A stretch of 64,000 nucleotides of DNA from contig NZ_JAPELX010000001.1 in assembly GCF_026343335.1 (NCBI RefSeq), positions 6,324,001 through 6,388,000 on the forward strand. Direction: 5' to 3'. The translations under genes were made by a program, and so were the position numbers. The notes beneath the pieces are model-generated. The model saw nothing but the letters and a program-made list of their open reading frames with translations, made no database searches and had not been told where the DNA came from. This document shows positions 24,667-32,496 of this stretch, one piece after another; the first letter of the stretch is position 1, and every line of letters starts with the position of its first letter. Origin of the DNA: Streptomyces sp. NBC_00078. GTDB taxonomy: Bacteria > Actinomycetota > Actinomycetes > Streptomycetales > Streptomycetaceae.

Positions 24667-25647
24667 ATGCAGCCACGGAACATGTCCATGAGCGGAGTCG
24701 TCGACCTCGCCGCGGTGAAGGCGGCCCAGGAGGCCAAGACCAAGGCGGAGCAGGCCCGCGCCGAAGCCGCCCGGCAGGGCGGCGGCCCGGGAGCCGTCTC
24801 CCCGGCCGATCTGGTGATCGACGTCGACGAGGCCGGATTCGAGCGCGACGTCCTGCAGCGGTCCACCGAGGTGCCCGTCGTCATCGACTTCTGGGCCGAG
24901 TGGTGCGAGCCCTGCAAGCAGTTGAGTCCCGTCCTGGAGCGGCTCGCCGTCGAGTACGCCGGGCGCTTCCTCCTTGCCAAGGTCGACGTCGACGCCAACC
25001 AGATGCTGATGCAGCAGTTCGGGATCCAGGGGATCCCGGCGGTGTTCGCCGTCGTCGCCGGGCAGGCGCTGCCCCTCTTCCAGGGGGCCGCAGGCGAACA
25101 GCAGATCCGGCAGACCCTCGACCAGCTGGTGCAGGTCGCCGAGGAGCGGTTCGGTCTGACCGGACTGGCGGTCGACCCGGACGCCGAGCCGGGCGGCGGC
25201 CAGGCGGAAGCCGAGGCGATGCCGGCCGGCCCCTACGACGCGCTGCTCGAAGCTGCCGTACGCGCCCTGGATTCAGGGGACTTCAGCGGTGCCGTCCAGG
25301 CCTACCGGAACGTGCTCGGTGACGATCCGGGCAACCCGGAGGCCAAACTGGGTCTCGCCCAGGCCGAGTTGCTCCAGCGCGTGCAGGGGCTCGACCCGCA
25401 GCAGGTGCGCAAGGGCGCCGCCGAGAAGCCGGCCGACGTGCAGGCGCAGATCCTCGCGGCGGACCTGGACCTGGTCGGCGGTCATGTGGAGGACGCCTTC
25501 GGGCGGCTCATCGAGACCGTGCGGCGCACAGCGGGTGACGACCGGGACACGGTACGTCTGCGGCTGCTGGAGCTTTTCGAGGTCGTCGGGGCGGATGATC
25601 CGCGAGTGGCGGCGGCTCGTCGGGCGCTCGCGCGGGCCCTCTTCTGA
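24667..25647 (+). CDS. thioredoxin-domain/TPR protein (YbbN/CnoX-like)
   Basis: A 326-residue cytoplasmic protein. Residues 1-45 are a variable Ala/Glu/Gln leader, residues 55-165 form a thioredoxin domain with active-site WCEPC, and residues 195-326 form TPR-like helices. Homologues act as redox-linked holdase chaperones that support protein folding under oxidative stress. The ATG at 24667 follows GGAGGA. It is divergent from the TetR gene and is followed by a hairpin terminator. Confidence 0.9.
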   Translation: MQPRNMSMSGVVDLAAVKAAQEAKTKAEQARAEAARQGGGPGAVSPADLVIDVDEAGFERDVLQRSTEVPVVIDFWAEWCEPCKQLSPVLERLAVEYAGRFLLAKVDVDANQMLMQQFGIQGIPAVFAVVAGQALPLFQGAAGEQQIRQTLDQLVQVAEERFGLTGLAVDPDAEPGGGQAEAEAMPAGPYDALLEAAVRALDSGDFSGAVQAYRNVLGDDPGNPEAKLGLAQAELLQRVQGLDPQQVRKGAAEKPADVQAQILAADLDLVGGHVEDAFGRLIETVRRTAGDDRDTVRLRLLELFEVVGADDPRVAAARRALARALF

Positions 25648-25732
25648 GCGGGGCGGCAGGCCGGTTCTGACCTGTCGTTAAACGCCGGGGCATGTGGTGC
25701 CCGAGTGAAAGATTTGCCGACGGAACGTCAGT

Positions 25733-25770
25733 GCGGCCGCGCTTTACCAAATCTTGGTAAACGCGGCCGC
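25733..25770 (+). terminator. terminator-like long hairpin after the thioredoxin gene
   Basis: GCGGCCGCG-C-TTTACCAA pairs with TTGGTAAA-CGCGGCCGC across a 3-base loop, giving 17 paired bases with one bulge. It is 85 bases past the stop codon. The A/T-rich inner stem is unusual here, so an operator role is possible. Confidence 0.6.
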
Positions 25771-25772
25771 TG

Positions 25773-25916
25773 TTACTGCAAGTAAGTTTCTGGCGTTGAT
25801 CTGTCGGTTTCTGTCCAATGATCAACGGTTTTGTCTCTACCCCTGACTGCACCCTCCGTCGCCGCCCGAGACCTGTGGGTCGTTGTTCGGTTATCCGGCC
25901 GTTACTACCCAGTAAC
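25773..25916. promoter_or_regulatory. two TTACT...AGTAA inverted repeats upstream of the DUF6230 gene
   Basis: The 25648-26298 gap (651 bases) contains no convincing gene. It holds TTACT-GCA-AGTAA at 25773-25785 and GTTACT-ACCC-AGTAAC at 25901-25916. The same half-site in two copies 128 bases apart suggests operators for a TetR- or FadR-like dimer. The bound protein is not identified. Confidence 0.5.
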
Positions 25917-26298
25917 GAAGCCCCTTGTGCGGGCGGCGAGAATGCACCACGATCGGCGACGCTCGGTCCATTCCCGTACCCCGGCAGCCGGTTGGGTCGC
26001 GGGGCTTCCTGGGTCCCCACCGAGCAGGGACGGCGTCACTGACGCCGGCCCTTGGGCAGGGGGGTCTTCGCCACAATCCGGCGGAGCCTGTCCAGCAAGG
26101 TTGTGCGTGATGTGTGTCAGGCGCGACCAGTGGTTGTCGCTCGGGGGTGATCGCCGGTGATCGGTGCGCGGTTTCAGCGCCTCCGAGCAACGGGCGCTCT
26201 CCTTCCCGAGGACGTAGCACTTCTCCCATCCCTGCCCGACTGAGCCGCCAACTGGGGGCAGTCAGGGTCAGGAGATGTACGTCCGAGAAGGAGGAAAT

Positions 26299-26931
26299 AT
26301 GGAGTCCCAGGTGCGTGGCGGGACCAGATGGAAGCGGTTCGCTGTGGTCATGGTGCCCAGCGTCGCCGCTACGGCCGCGATAGGTGTCGCCCTCGCGCAG
26401 GGCGCTCTCGCCGCGTCGTTCAGCGTGTCCGGCCAGCAGTTCAAGGTGACGGCCGACCAGCTGGAAGGCACCGGCTTCTCGCAGTACGGAGCCATTGACT
26501 CGGGGTACACCCTCGACGGCAAGAAGACGGCGCACCCGGTCGCGGTCTCGGCGTTCAAGTCGGCGACCATCAAGAACCTGTGCCAGTCGGTCGTGACCCC
26601 GGACATCCCGGTGATCGGCAGTGTCAGCCTGATCCTGAAGGCCGGTGGCGGCAGCCAGCCGGTCGAGGCCGACAACCTGTACATCGACCTCGATGACCTG
26701 AGCGCCGACGCGACGTTCAAGAACATCGACATCGGTGTGGCCGCCAAGGACGCCAGCAAGGGTCCCGGCATCCACAGCGGTGACACCGCGAACCCGTACG
26801 GATTCGCGCAGCAGGCCGACTCGGCCTCGCTGAGCAGTGTGAAGCAGACGGCGTGGGCCACCACTGCCGGAACCTTCAAGCTCAGCGGGCTGAAGATGTC
26901 CGTCTCGACGGGCACTCACGAGTGCTACTAG
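26299..26931 (+). CDS. DUF6230-family exported/envelope protein
   Basis: A 210-residue protein with a basic N-terminus (RGGTRWKR) and one hydrophobic segment (FAVVMVPSVAATAAIGVALAQ) ending in ALAAS, which reads as a signal peptide or anchor. The rest is a Gly/Ser/Thr-rich beta-type domain with two Cys (NLCQSV and the terminal HECY). The start is fixed by GAGGAA four bases before the ATG. It heads a run with DUF6114 and a secreted Ser/Pro-rich protein. Function unknown. Confidence 0.82.
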   Translation: MESQVRGGTRWKRFAVVMVPSVAATAAIGVALAQGALAASFSVSGQQFKVTADQLEGTGFSQYGAIDSGYTLDGKKTAHPVAVSAFKSATIKNLCQSVVTPDIPVIGSVSLILKAGGGSQPVEADNLYIDLDDLSADATFKNIDIGVAAKDASKGPGIHSGDTANPYGFAQQADSASLSSVKQTAWATTAGTFKLSGLKMSVSTGTHECY

Positions 26932-26941
26932 GCACTCGCTG

Positions 26942-26974
26942 ACGGGCGGGGGAGCCAACGGCGCCCCCGCCCGT
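26942..26974 (+). terminator. hairpin between the DUF6230 and DUF6114 genes
   Basis: A perfect 11-base stem (ACGGGCGGGGG and complement) with an 11-base loop, starting 10 bases after the stop codon. It would lower readthrough into the two downstream genes. Confidence 0.65.
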
Positions 26975-27061
26975 CGCCCTTCCATCAACTTCTTCACACG
27001 TACTGCAACTCACCACCACAGCACCATCACCACAGTAAAGCCGTACAGGGAGCTGTATTCC

Positions 27062-27619
27062 ATGAGCGCCGAGACTCCTGCCGTACCCGCCGGCCAGTTC
27101 AGTCGCCGGAGGGTGCAGTTCCGCGCCTGGCGGGGCACGCGGCCGTTCTGGGCCGGCCTGTTCGTCATGCTCGCGGGACTCCCCATCGCCTACTTCCCGT
27201 ACGCCCACCTGCAGGTCGGGCATCTGACTCTGGCGATGGCCACCACCGCGGGCGCCGGGTCCCTGATCATCGGTGTGCTGCTGGTGGTCCTGGGCTTCAG
27301 TCTCTGGTTCCAGAAGCACGTCCGTACCTTCGCGGGTATAGCGGCGATCCTGCTGGGACTGGTCTCCATCCCCGTCTCCAACCTCGGTGGCTTCCTGGTG
27401 GGCTTCCTGCTCTCGCTGGTCGGCGGGGCCATGGCCGTGTCCTGGGCGCCGGGCGAGCCGCCGGCCGAGGCCGCGCGGGAGGGTACGCCGCAGACGGGTT
27501 ACGCCCCCGAGGCCATGGACTCGGACACCACCATCCTCAAGCCCGTGCTGGGTGAGTCGAACGATCTGTCAGGAACGAGCCCGGCGAACGGGGCGAACGG
27601 GAGGCACAGTGCCGGCTGA
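27062..27619 (+). CDS. DUF6114-family membrane protein
   Basis: A 185-residue protein with four hydrophobic segments (about 30-50, 58-82, 90-110 and 112-128). A short basic N-terminus (RRRVQFRAWRGTRPF) precedes them, and an acidic, Pro/Gly-rich cytoplasmic or exposed tail follows. Its end overlaps the next start by 11 bases. Family members sit beside DUF6230 proteins in actinomycetes. Function unknown; an envelope role is inferred. Confidence 0.82.
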   Translation: MSAETPAVPAGQFSRRRVQFRAWRGTRPFWAGLFVMLAGLPIAYFPYAHLQVGHLTLAMATTAGAGSLIIGVLLVVLGFSLWFQKHVRTFAGIAAILLGLVSIPVSNLGGFLVGFLLSLVGGAMAVSWAPGEPPAEAAREGTPQTGYAPEAMDSDTTILKPVLGESNDLSGTSPANGANGRHSAG

Positions 27620-28934
27620 CGAGGTGACCCACGGGACGGATGTGGACGAGTTCCGTGTGAGAACCGGGCCGCGGCACGCGGCGCCCAAGAAGCCGCTGTT
27701 CACCAGGTTCCACATGCCGGCCGGCAAGGCGATAGCCACGGTGGCGATGCCGACGGCGGTCCTCATGGGAATGGGGTTCACGTCCTCGCTCGCCCTCGCG
27801 GACAGCGGCGGTTCGGGTGCTCCGACGGCGAAGAGCCTGACCGCGGACGAGTACAAGGACTGTGTGGCCGCTCTCGGCGACGACGCGTCGGCCTCGCCGT
27901 CGCCGTCGGCCTCGGCGAGTTCGAGCCCGTCGGACGAGAAGGCGACGCCTTCGCCGTCGTCCACCTCCTCGAAGGACGCCTCCGACTCGGGCAAGGCGGG
28001 ATCGTCGGGTTCAGGTTCCGACGACAAGGCGACGCCCACGCCGTCCGCCTCGGAGAGTTCGAGCAAGGACACGTCGAGCGGCGACACCGCCACGCCGAGC
28101 CCCTCGGCGTCCGCGAGCAGCGGTGGCGGTCTGCTGAACGACCTCGGCGACGCGATCGGCGGCCTCTTCACAGGGGGCGGCGGCAGCTCCACGCCGAGCG
28201 CCGGCCCGACGCCGTCCGGGTCCTCCTCGGCGAGCGCGAGCAAGGACTCGTCGACGTCCCCGGGCAAGAGCGTCACGGACAGCGTCAAGGACACGACCAA
28301 GAAGGTCACCGACACGGTGGGCGACACCGTGAAGGACACGACCGACACGGCGTCCAAGGCGGCCGACAGCGCCACCAAGACGGTGGAGAAGGCGGCCGGC
28401 GAGGCCACCTCCTCCGCGAGTCCCTCGGCGAGCTCCGGTGCCGACGCGGCGAACTGCCCGACCGCCACGGACGACGAGGGCGGCGTCGACAACAAGGTGA
28501 CGCTGCCGGACGACCCGTGGTACCTGGACGCCAGCTCGCTGCTGCTGCAGAAGGCCGACTACCAGGGCGTCGTCAAGGTGAAGACGGCCAACGGCACCAC
28601 CAAGAAGGTGCTGAAGTACGTCGTTTCCGGCGGTGTCGACATCGGTGACCTGCACCAGACGGTCAAGGACAAGAACGCCGGCAAGACCTACCACGTGCAG
28701 GCCGGTTCGGGTACGACGTCCACCTTCCGCGACGGCTCCGTCACGATGTACACGGAGTCCATCTCGGGCAACCTGTTCGGGCTGATCCCGATCACGTTCA
28801 GCCCGGACAGCCCGCCGCCGCTCAACATCCCGCTGATCTACTTCACTCACGTGAAGGTCGTGCAGGCCGGTCAGTTCGGCGGCACGCTGCACATCCCCGG
28901 GATGCATGTGTACACGACCGACGGAACCGGCTGA
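27609..28934 (+). CDS. large secreted/anchored Ser-Pro-Ala-rich protein of the DUF6230/DUF6114 set
   Basis: A 441-residue protein. Residues 36-60 (AIATVAMPTAVLMGMGFTSS) form a signal or anchor segment. Residues 95-215 are low-complexity Ser/Pro/Ala/Asp/Lys. Residues 215-275 contain Thr/Lys/Asp amphipathic 11-mer-like repeats (DSVKDTTKKVTDTVGDTV). A compact C-terminal domain of about 150 residues follows. The GTG at 27609 with GGGAGG four bases upstream is clear. It overlaps DUF6114, so the products are probably made together. I infer a cell-surface protein with a stalk. Function unknown. Confidence 0.8.
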   Translation: MPADEVTHGTDVDEFRVRTGPRHAAPKKPLFTRFHMPAGKAIATVAMPTAVLMGMGFTSSLALADSGGSGAPTAKSLTADEYKDCVAALGDDASASPSPSASASSSPSDEKATPSPSSTSSKDASDSGKAGSSGSGSDDKATPTPSASESSSKDTSSGDTATPSPSASASSGGGLLNDLGDAIGGLFTGGGGSSTPSAGPTPSGSSSASASKDSSTSPGKSVTDSVKDTTKKVTDTVGDTVKDTTDTASKAADSATKTVEKAAGEATSSASPSASSGADAANCPTATDDEGGVDNKVTLPDDPWYLDASSLLLQKADYQGVVKVKTANGTTKKVLKYVVSGGVDIGDLHQTVKDKNAGKTYHVQAGSGTTSTFRDGSVTMYTESISGNLFGLIPITFSPDSPPPLNIPLIYFTHVKVVQAGQFGGTLHIPGMHVYTTDGTG

Positions 28935-28972
28935 GCGCCACCACAGACCCGTTCGGGAGCCGCGCACAGAGC

Positions 28973-29004
28973 TGAGGGCGCCCCTCTTCGGAGGGGCGCC
29001 CTCA
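28973..29004. terminator. strong convergent terminator at the left edge of the PKS cluster
   Basis: A perfect 14-base stem (TGAGGGCGCCCCTC and complement) closed by a TTCG tetraloop. It lies between the secreted-protein gene and the convergent thioesterase gene. It closely resembles the hairpin at 55113-55143 on the other side of the cluster. Confidence 0.85.
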
Positions 29005-29033
29005 GTGCGTGCACACCCGTTTGCGGCCGCGGC

Positions 29034-29813
29034 TCAGCGGGTCGGCGTCGTGCGCAGGGTGTCGATCCAGGCCAGTGTGAGGGCCGCCAGCTCGTCCTGC
29101 TGCTCCTGGAGATAGAAGTGCCCGCCGGGCAGCACCCGCACGTCGCAGGAGCCGGCGGTGTGCTCCGCCCAGGATCCGGCCGCCTCCGGTGTCACCAGAG
29201 GGTCCCGGTCGCCGACCACGACCCTGACGGGGCAGGCGAGCCGCTGTCCTCGCGGGTGGACGTAGGTCTCGAGCGCCGTGTAGTCGCCGCGCAGCGCGGG
29301 AAGCGTCAGCCTCATCAGGTCCTCGTGGGCCAGGACCCGCGGGTCGGTGCCCGACAGTCGCCCGATCTCGGCCATGAGCGCGGCGTCACCGAGGTGGTGG
29401 ATCGTCCGTTCCCGGGGCGCGGAGGGGGCGGGGCTGCCGGAGACGACCACTCCCAGCGGGCCCGCGCCGCGTGCTGTCAGGCGGGCGGCGACCTCGTACG
29501 CGACGACGGCGCCCATGCTGTGCCCGAACAGGACGCAGGGCCCGGTGCCGTGGGCGACGACGGCCTCGGTCGCCCGGTCCGCGAGGGCGTGCAGGTCGTG
29601 CACGGGCGGCTCGGCCGAGCGGTCCTGCCGCCCCGGGTACTGCACGGCCAGGACCTCGACCTCGTGCCGCAACCGCGCGGAGAACTTCAGATACGTCCCG
29701 GCCGATCCCCCCGCGTGCGGGAAGCACACCAGCCGGACGGCCGCGGCGGGGGAGGGGTGGAAGCACTTGATCCAGTCGGTGGTTCCGTCCCGGTCGGGCT
29801 CAGTGTTCGGCAA
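29034..29813 (-). CDS. type II thioesterase
   Basis: A 259-residue alpha/beta hydrolase. It has FPHAGGSAGTYLKF near residue 31, the nucleophile Ser99 in FGHSMGAVVAYE and a C-terminal GGHFYLQ with the catalytic His. Such free thioesterases remove stalled or wrong acyl groups from PKS carrier proteins. The start is a TTG at 29813, supported by GGAGGA six bases upstream and by a 14-base overlap with the SDR gene. With no type I thioesterase in the PKS, it has a proofreading role rather than product release. Confidence 0.9.
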   Translation of the reverse strand: MPNTEPDRDGTTDWIKCFHPSPAAAVRLVCFPHAGGSAGTYLKFSARLRHEVEVLAVQYPGRQDRSAEPPVHDLHALADRATEAVVAHGTGPCVLFGHSMGAVVAYEVAARLTARGAGPLGVVVSGSPAPSAPRERTIHHLGDAALMAEIGRLSGTDPRVLAHEDLMRLTLPALRGDYTALETYVHPRGQRLACPVRVVVGDRDPLVTPEAAGSWAEHTAGSCDVRVLPGGHFYLQEQQDELAALTLAWIDTLRTTPTR

Positions 29814-30714
29814 CGAGTTCCTCCGAGACGTCCCACAGCTCGGCCGCGCGGGCCGCGTCGTGCGACTGCGGGGAGCTCTCGCGCCGCCGGCGCCCCGAGA
29901 AATAGGTCCCGGTGACATCGGCGACGTCGGGGGAGGCGGTCAGCCAGGCCAGGTCGCTGCCGGAGCCGGCCACGGAGCGGGTACCGGGCAGGATACGCAC
30001 CAGTACCGGGGCCATCGCGTGGTAGATCCGCTGTGTCCACTGCGGCCAGTCCCGGTCGAGTCCCGTCTCCGGCATCAGGCCCGGGTCGAAGGCGTTGACG
30101 GTGATGCCCTGTTCGGCGACTCGGGGGGCAAGCTCGTACGTCAGGTAGAGGTTGGCGAGCTTGGAGGTGGCGTAACGGACGCGGCCCGCCTTGGGGGAGC
30201 CGCCCAGCTCGGTCTGCGCCGGGTCCGCGAGTGCCTTGGGGTGCTGCCAGTGCGGCGCGGGGAAGCCCATCGACTTGCGCGGGCCCTGATGCACCTCGCT
30301 GGACACCAGCACGATCCGGCCCGGCGCCACGATGTGGTCGGCGAGCAATTGGATGAGCAGGAAGTGGCCCAAGTGGTTGGTGGCGAAGGTGAGTTCGTGT
30401 CCGTCGGCCGACTGCTGCACTCCGTTGACGACCTGGACGCCCGCGTTGCACACCAGCGCGTGCAGCGGTGGCCGGGCGGTGTCCGCCAGCAGCTTCGCGG
30501 CCGCCGAGCGGACCGAGTCCAGTGAGGCGAGGTCGAGTTCGAGAACCTCCAGAGCGGCGCCGGGAGTACGGGCCCGGATGCGCTCGGCCGCGGCTTCGCC
30601 GCGCTCGACGCTGCGGCAGGCGAGGATCACATGGTGGCCGAGGGCGGCGAGCTCCCCGGCGGTGATCTCCCCCAGTCCGGCGGAGGCGCCAGTGACGATG
30701 ATCGACGTGGTCAC
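29800..30714 (-). CDS. short-chain dehydrogenase/reductase
   Basis: A 304-residue Rossmann oxidoreductase of the retinol-dehydrogenase/WWOX-like subgroup. It has TGASAGLG at 8-15 for NADP, VCNAGVQ, the catalytic region SSEVHQG and YATSK. The GTG at 30714 is set by AGAGGAA. It is coupled to the thioesterase by overlap and follows the MFS gene by 61 bases. It may reduce the aldehyde released by PKS2 or oxidise or reduce a later intermediate; this is inference. Confidence 0.87.
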   Translation of the reverse strand: MTTSIIVTGASAGLGEITAGELAALGHHVILACRSVERGEAAAERIRARTPGAALEVLELDLASLDSVRSAAAKLLADTARPPLHALVCNAGVQVVNGVQQSADGHELTFATNHLGHFLLIQLLADHIVAPGRIVLVSSEVHQGPRKSMGFPAPHWQHPKALADPAQTELGGSPKAGRVRYATSKLANLYLTYELAPRVAEQGITVNAFDPGLMPETGLDRDWPQWTQRIYHAMAPVLVRILPGTRSVAGSGSDLAWLTASPDVADVTGTYFSGRRRRESSPQSHDAARAAELWDVSEELVAEH

Positions 30715-30775
30715 GTTGAATTCCTCTTGTTGCGACGGGAGTTGAGGCGCGGACATAGGTCTGTGGATCACTCTG

Positions 30776-32398
30776 TCATGCGGGTCTGTCGCCCGAGGCC
30801 GCCATGGCCCGTGATGTGTCGGGCAGCGGGGTGTCCCGCAGCGCGCTGGCGTGGAGGTCGGTGGAGCGGATGAAGACGAAGCCGATCACCGCGCCGACCG
30901 AGGCGAGCACCCCGCACGCGAACAGCACGTCGTTCAGGCCGTGCACGAACGCGGCGCGCGCGGCGACGGTGACCTGGTCGGCCAGGGCGGGCGGAAGGCC
31001 GGCGGTCAGTTCCCTGCCCCCACCGGCGGCCGCGGCCCGGCCGGCCTCCGCGGCGTGCGGGCCGAGCTGCCGCCCGGCGTCCGAATGGGTGAACGCGTCG
31101 ACGACCCGGTTCTGGAACAGGGCTCCGAACCCCGCGATGCCCACGGCGACCCCCACCTGCTGGAAGGTCTCGCCGATGCCCGAGGCCATGCCCGCCTTGG
31201 CCGGTTCGGTCACCCCGATGCAGAGCGACGCACGCGGCGGGTTGAACATACCGAGCCCGACACCGCTGACGATCATGCTGGGCAGCAGCGCGGTCCACGA
31301 GTCGCCGACCGTCACCCGGCCCATCAGGAAGAGGCCGACGGCGATGCAGGCGAGCGCGGTCCCGACGAGCAGCCGCGGCGGGAGCGACACGGTGAGCGGG
31401 CCGGTCGCCGCCGCGGCGGCGAACAGCGTCAGTGTCAGCGGGAGGAAGCGCACACCGGTCTCCCAGGGGGAATGGCCGAGCACGTTCTCCATGTAGGAGC
31501 CCTGGAGGAAGATGGCGGACAGCACCGTCGCGTTGGCGATGAAGGCAGTGAGGGAGATCCCGTTGAACGTGGGTATCCGGAACAGCGACAGGTCCAGCAT
31601 CGCCGCGGCGCCCCTGCGCCGCTCCAGCGGGACGAAGACCGCCAGCAGGACGACCCCGGCCGCGAACATGCCGAGGATCAGCGGGCTGGTCCATCCCTCG
31701 GCCTGGCCGCGCATGAAGCCGAGGACCACCAGGGTCAGTGCGGCGCTGAAGACGGCCAGGCCCGCCCAGTCGACGCCGTGCGGCTGGGGATCACGGGACT
31801 CCTTGAGCCGCCATGCGCCGACGAGTACCACCGCCACGCCGATGGGGACGTTCACCAGGAAGATCCACCGCCAGCTCAGCAGGTCGGTGAGCGCCCCGCC
31901 GATCAGCGGCCCGAAGGCGATGGCCAGGCCGGAGACCGCCCCGAAGACGCCGAAGGCGAGGCCGCGGTCCTTGCCCCGGTACTCGTGACCGATCAGCGCG
32001 GGGCCGACGGCGAAGAGCAGGGCCGCGCCCAGGCCCTGGGCCGCCCGGGCGAGGTTCAGCGCCGTCACGTCAGGGGCGAGGCCGCAGGCCAGTGAGGCGA
32101 GGGTGAAGACGACGAATCCGGTCTGGAAGACCCGTTTGCGCCCCAGCCGGTCGGCGAGCGAGCCGCCGGTGAGCAGGAAGACGGCCAGGGTGAGCGCGTA
32201 GGCGTCCAGCACCCACTGAAGGTCGGAGAAGTCCGCCCGGAGCGCGGTGCGCATGTGCGGCAGGGCGACGTTCACCACCGTCAGGTCGAGCATGAGCATG
32301 AACGCCGCGGTGGACACGATCGTGAGCGTCCACACGCGCGCGTGGGGCAGTCCGTTGGGTGTGGCCGACAAGTCCAGCTCCTCGGTGATGGTGGGCAA
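30776..32398 (-). CDS. MFS exporter, DHA2 (14-segment) family
   Basis: A 540-residue transporter. It has the DHA2 motifs LDLTVVNVALP in segment 1, GGSLADRLGRKRVF between segments 2 and 3, and about 14 hydrophobic segments. These proteins use the proton gradient to expel drugs and are common self-resistance pumps of biosynthetic clusters. The start appears to be TTG 32398, with AAGG four bases upstream. It sits 98 bases after the GMC gene in the same operon, so it is the likely exporter of the cluster's product. Confidence 0.9.
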   Translation of the reverse strand: MPTITEELDLSATPNGLPHARVWTLTIVSTAAFMLMLDLTVVNVALPHMRTALRADFSDLQWVLDAYALTLAVFLLTGGSLADRLGRKRVFQTGFVVFTLASLACGLAPDVTALNLARAAQGLGAALLFAVGPALIGHEYRGKDRGLAFGVFGAVSGLAIAFGPLIGGALTDLLSWRWIFLVNVPIGVAVVLVGAWRLKESRDPQPHGVDWAGLAVFSAALTLVVLGFMRGQAEGWTSPLILGMFAAGVVLLAVFVPLERRRGAAAMLDLSLFRIPTFNGISLTAFIANATVLSAIFLQGSYMENVLGHSPWETGVRFLPLTLTLFAAAAATGPLTVSLPPRLLVGTALACIAVGLFLMGRVTVGDSWTALLPSMIVSGVGLGMFNPPRASLCIGVTEPAKAGMASGIGETFQQVGVAVGIAGFGALFQNRVVDAFTHSDAGRQLGPHAAEAGRAAAAGGGRELTAGLPPALADQVTVAARAAFVHGLNDVLFACGVLASVGAVIGFVFIRSTDLHASALRDTPLPDTSRAMAASGDRPA

Positions 32399-32496
32399 CC
32401 GGCCTTGCGCCGACCGGTCTTGCGTCCGGCTTGTGTCGAACGGCTCCGTCGCGCACCGGTGGTGCAGGTGGCTCAGCCACGCGAACCGGTGGTGGC

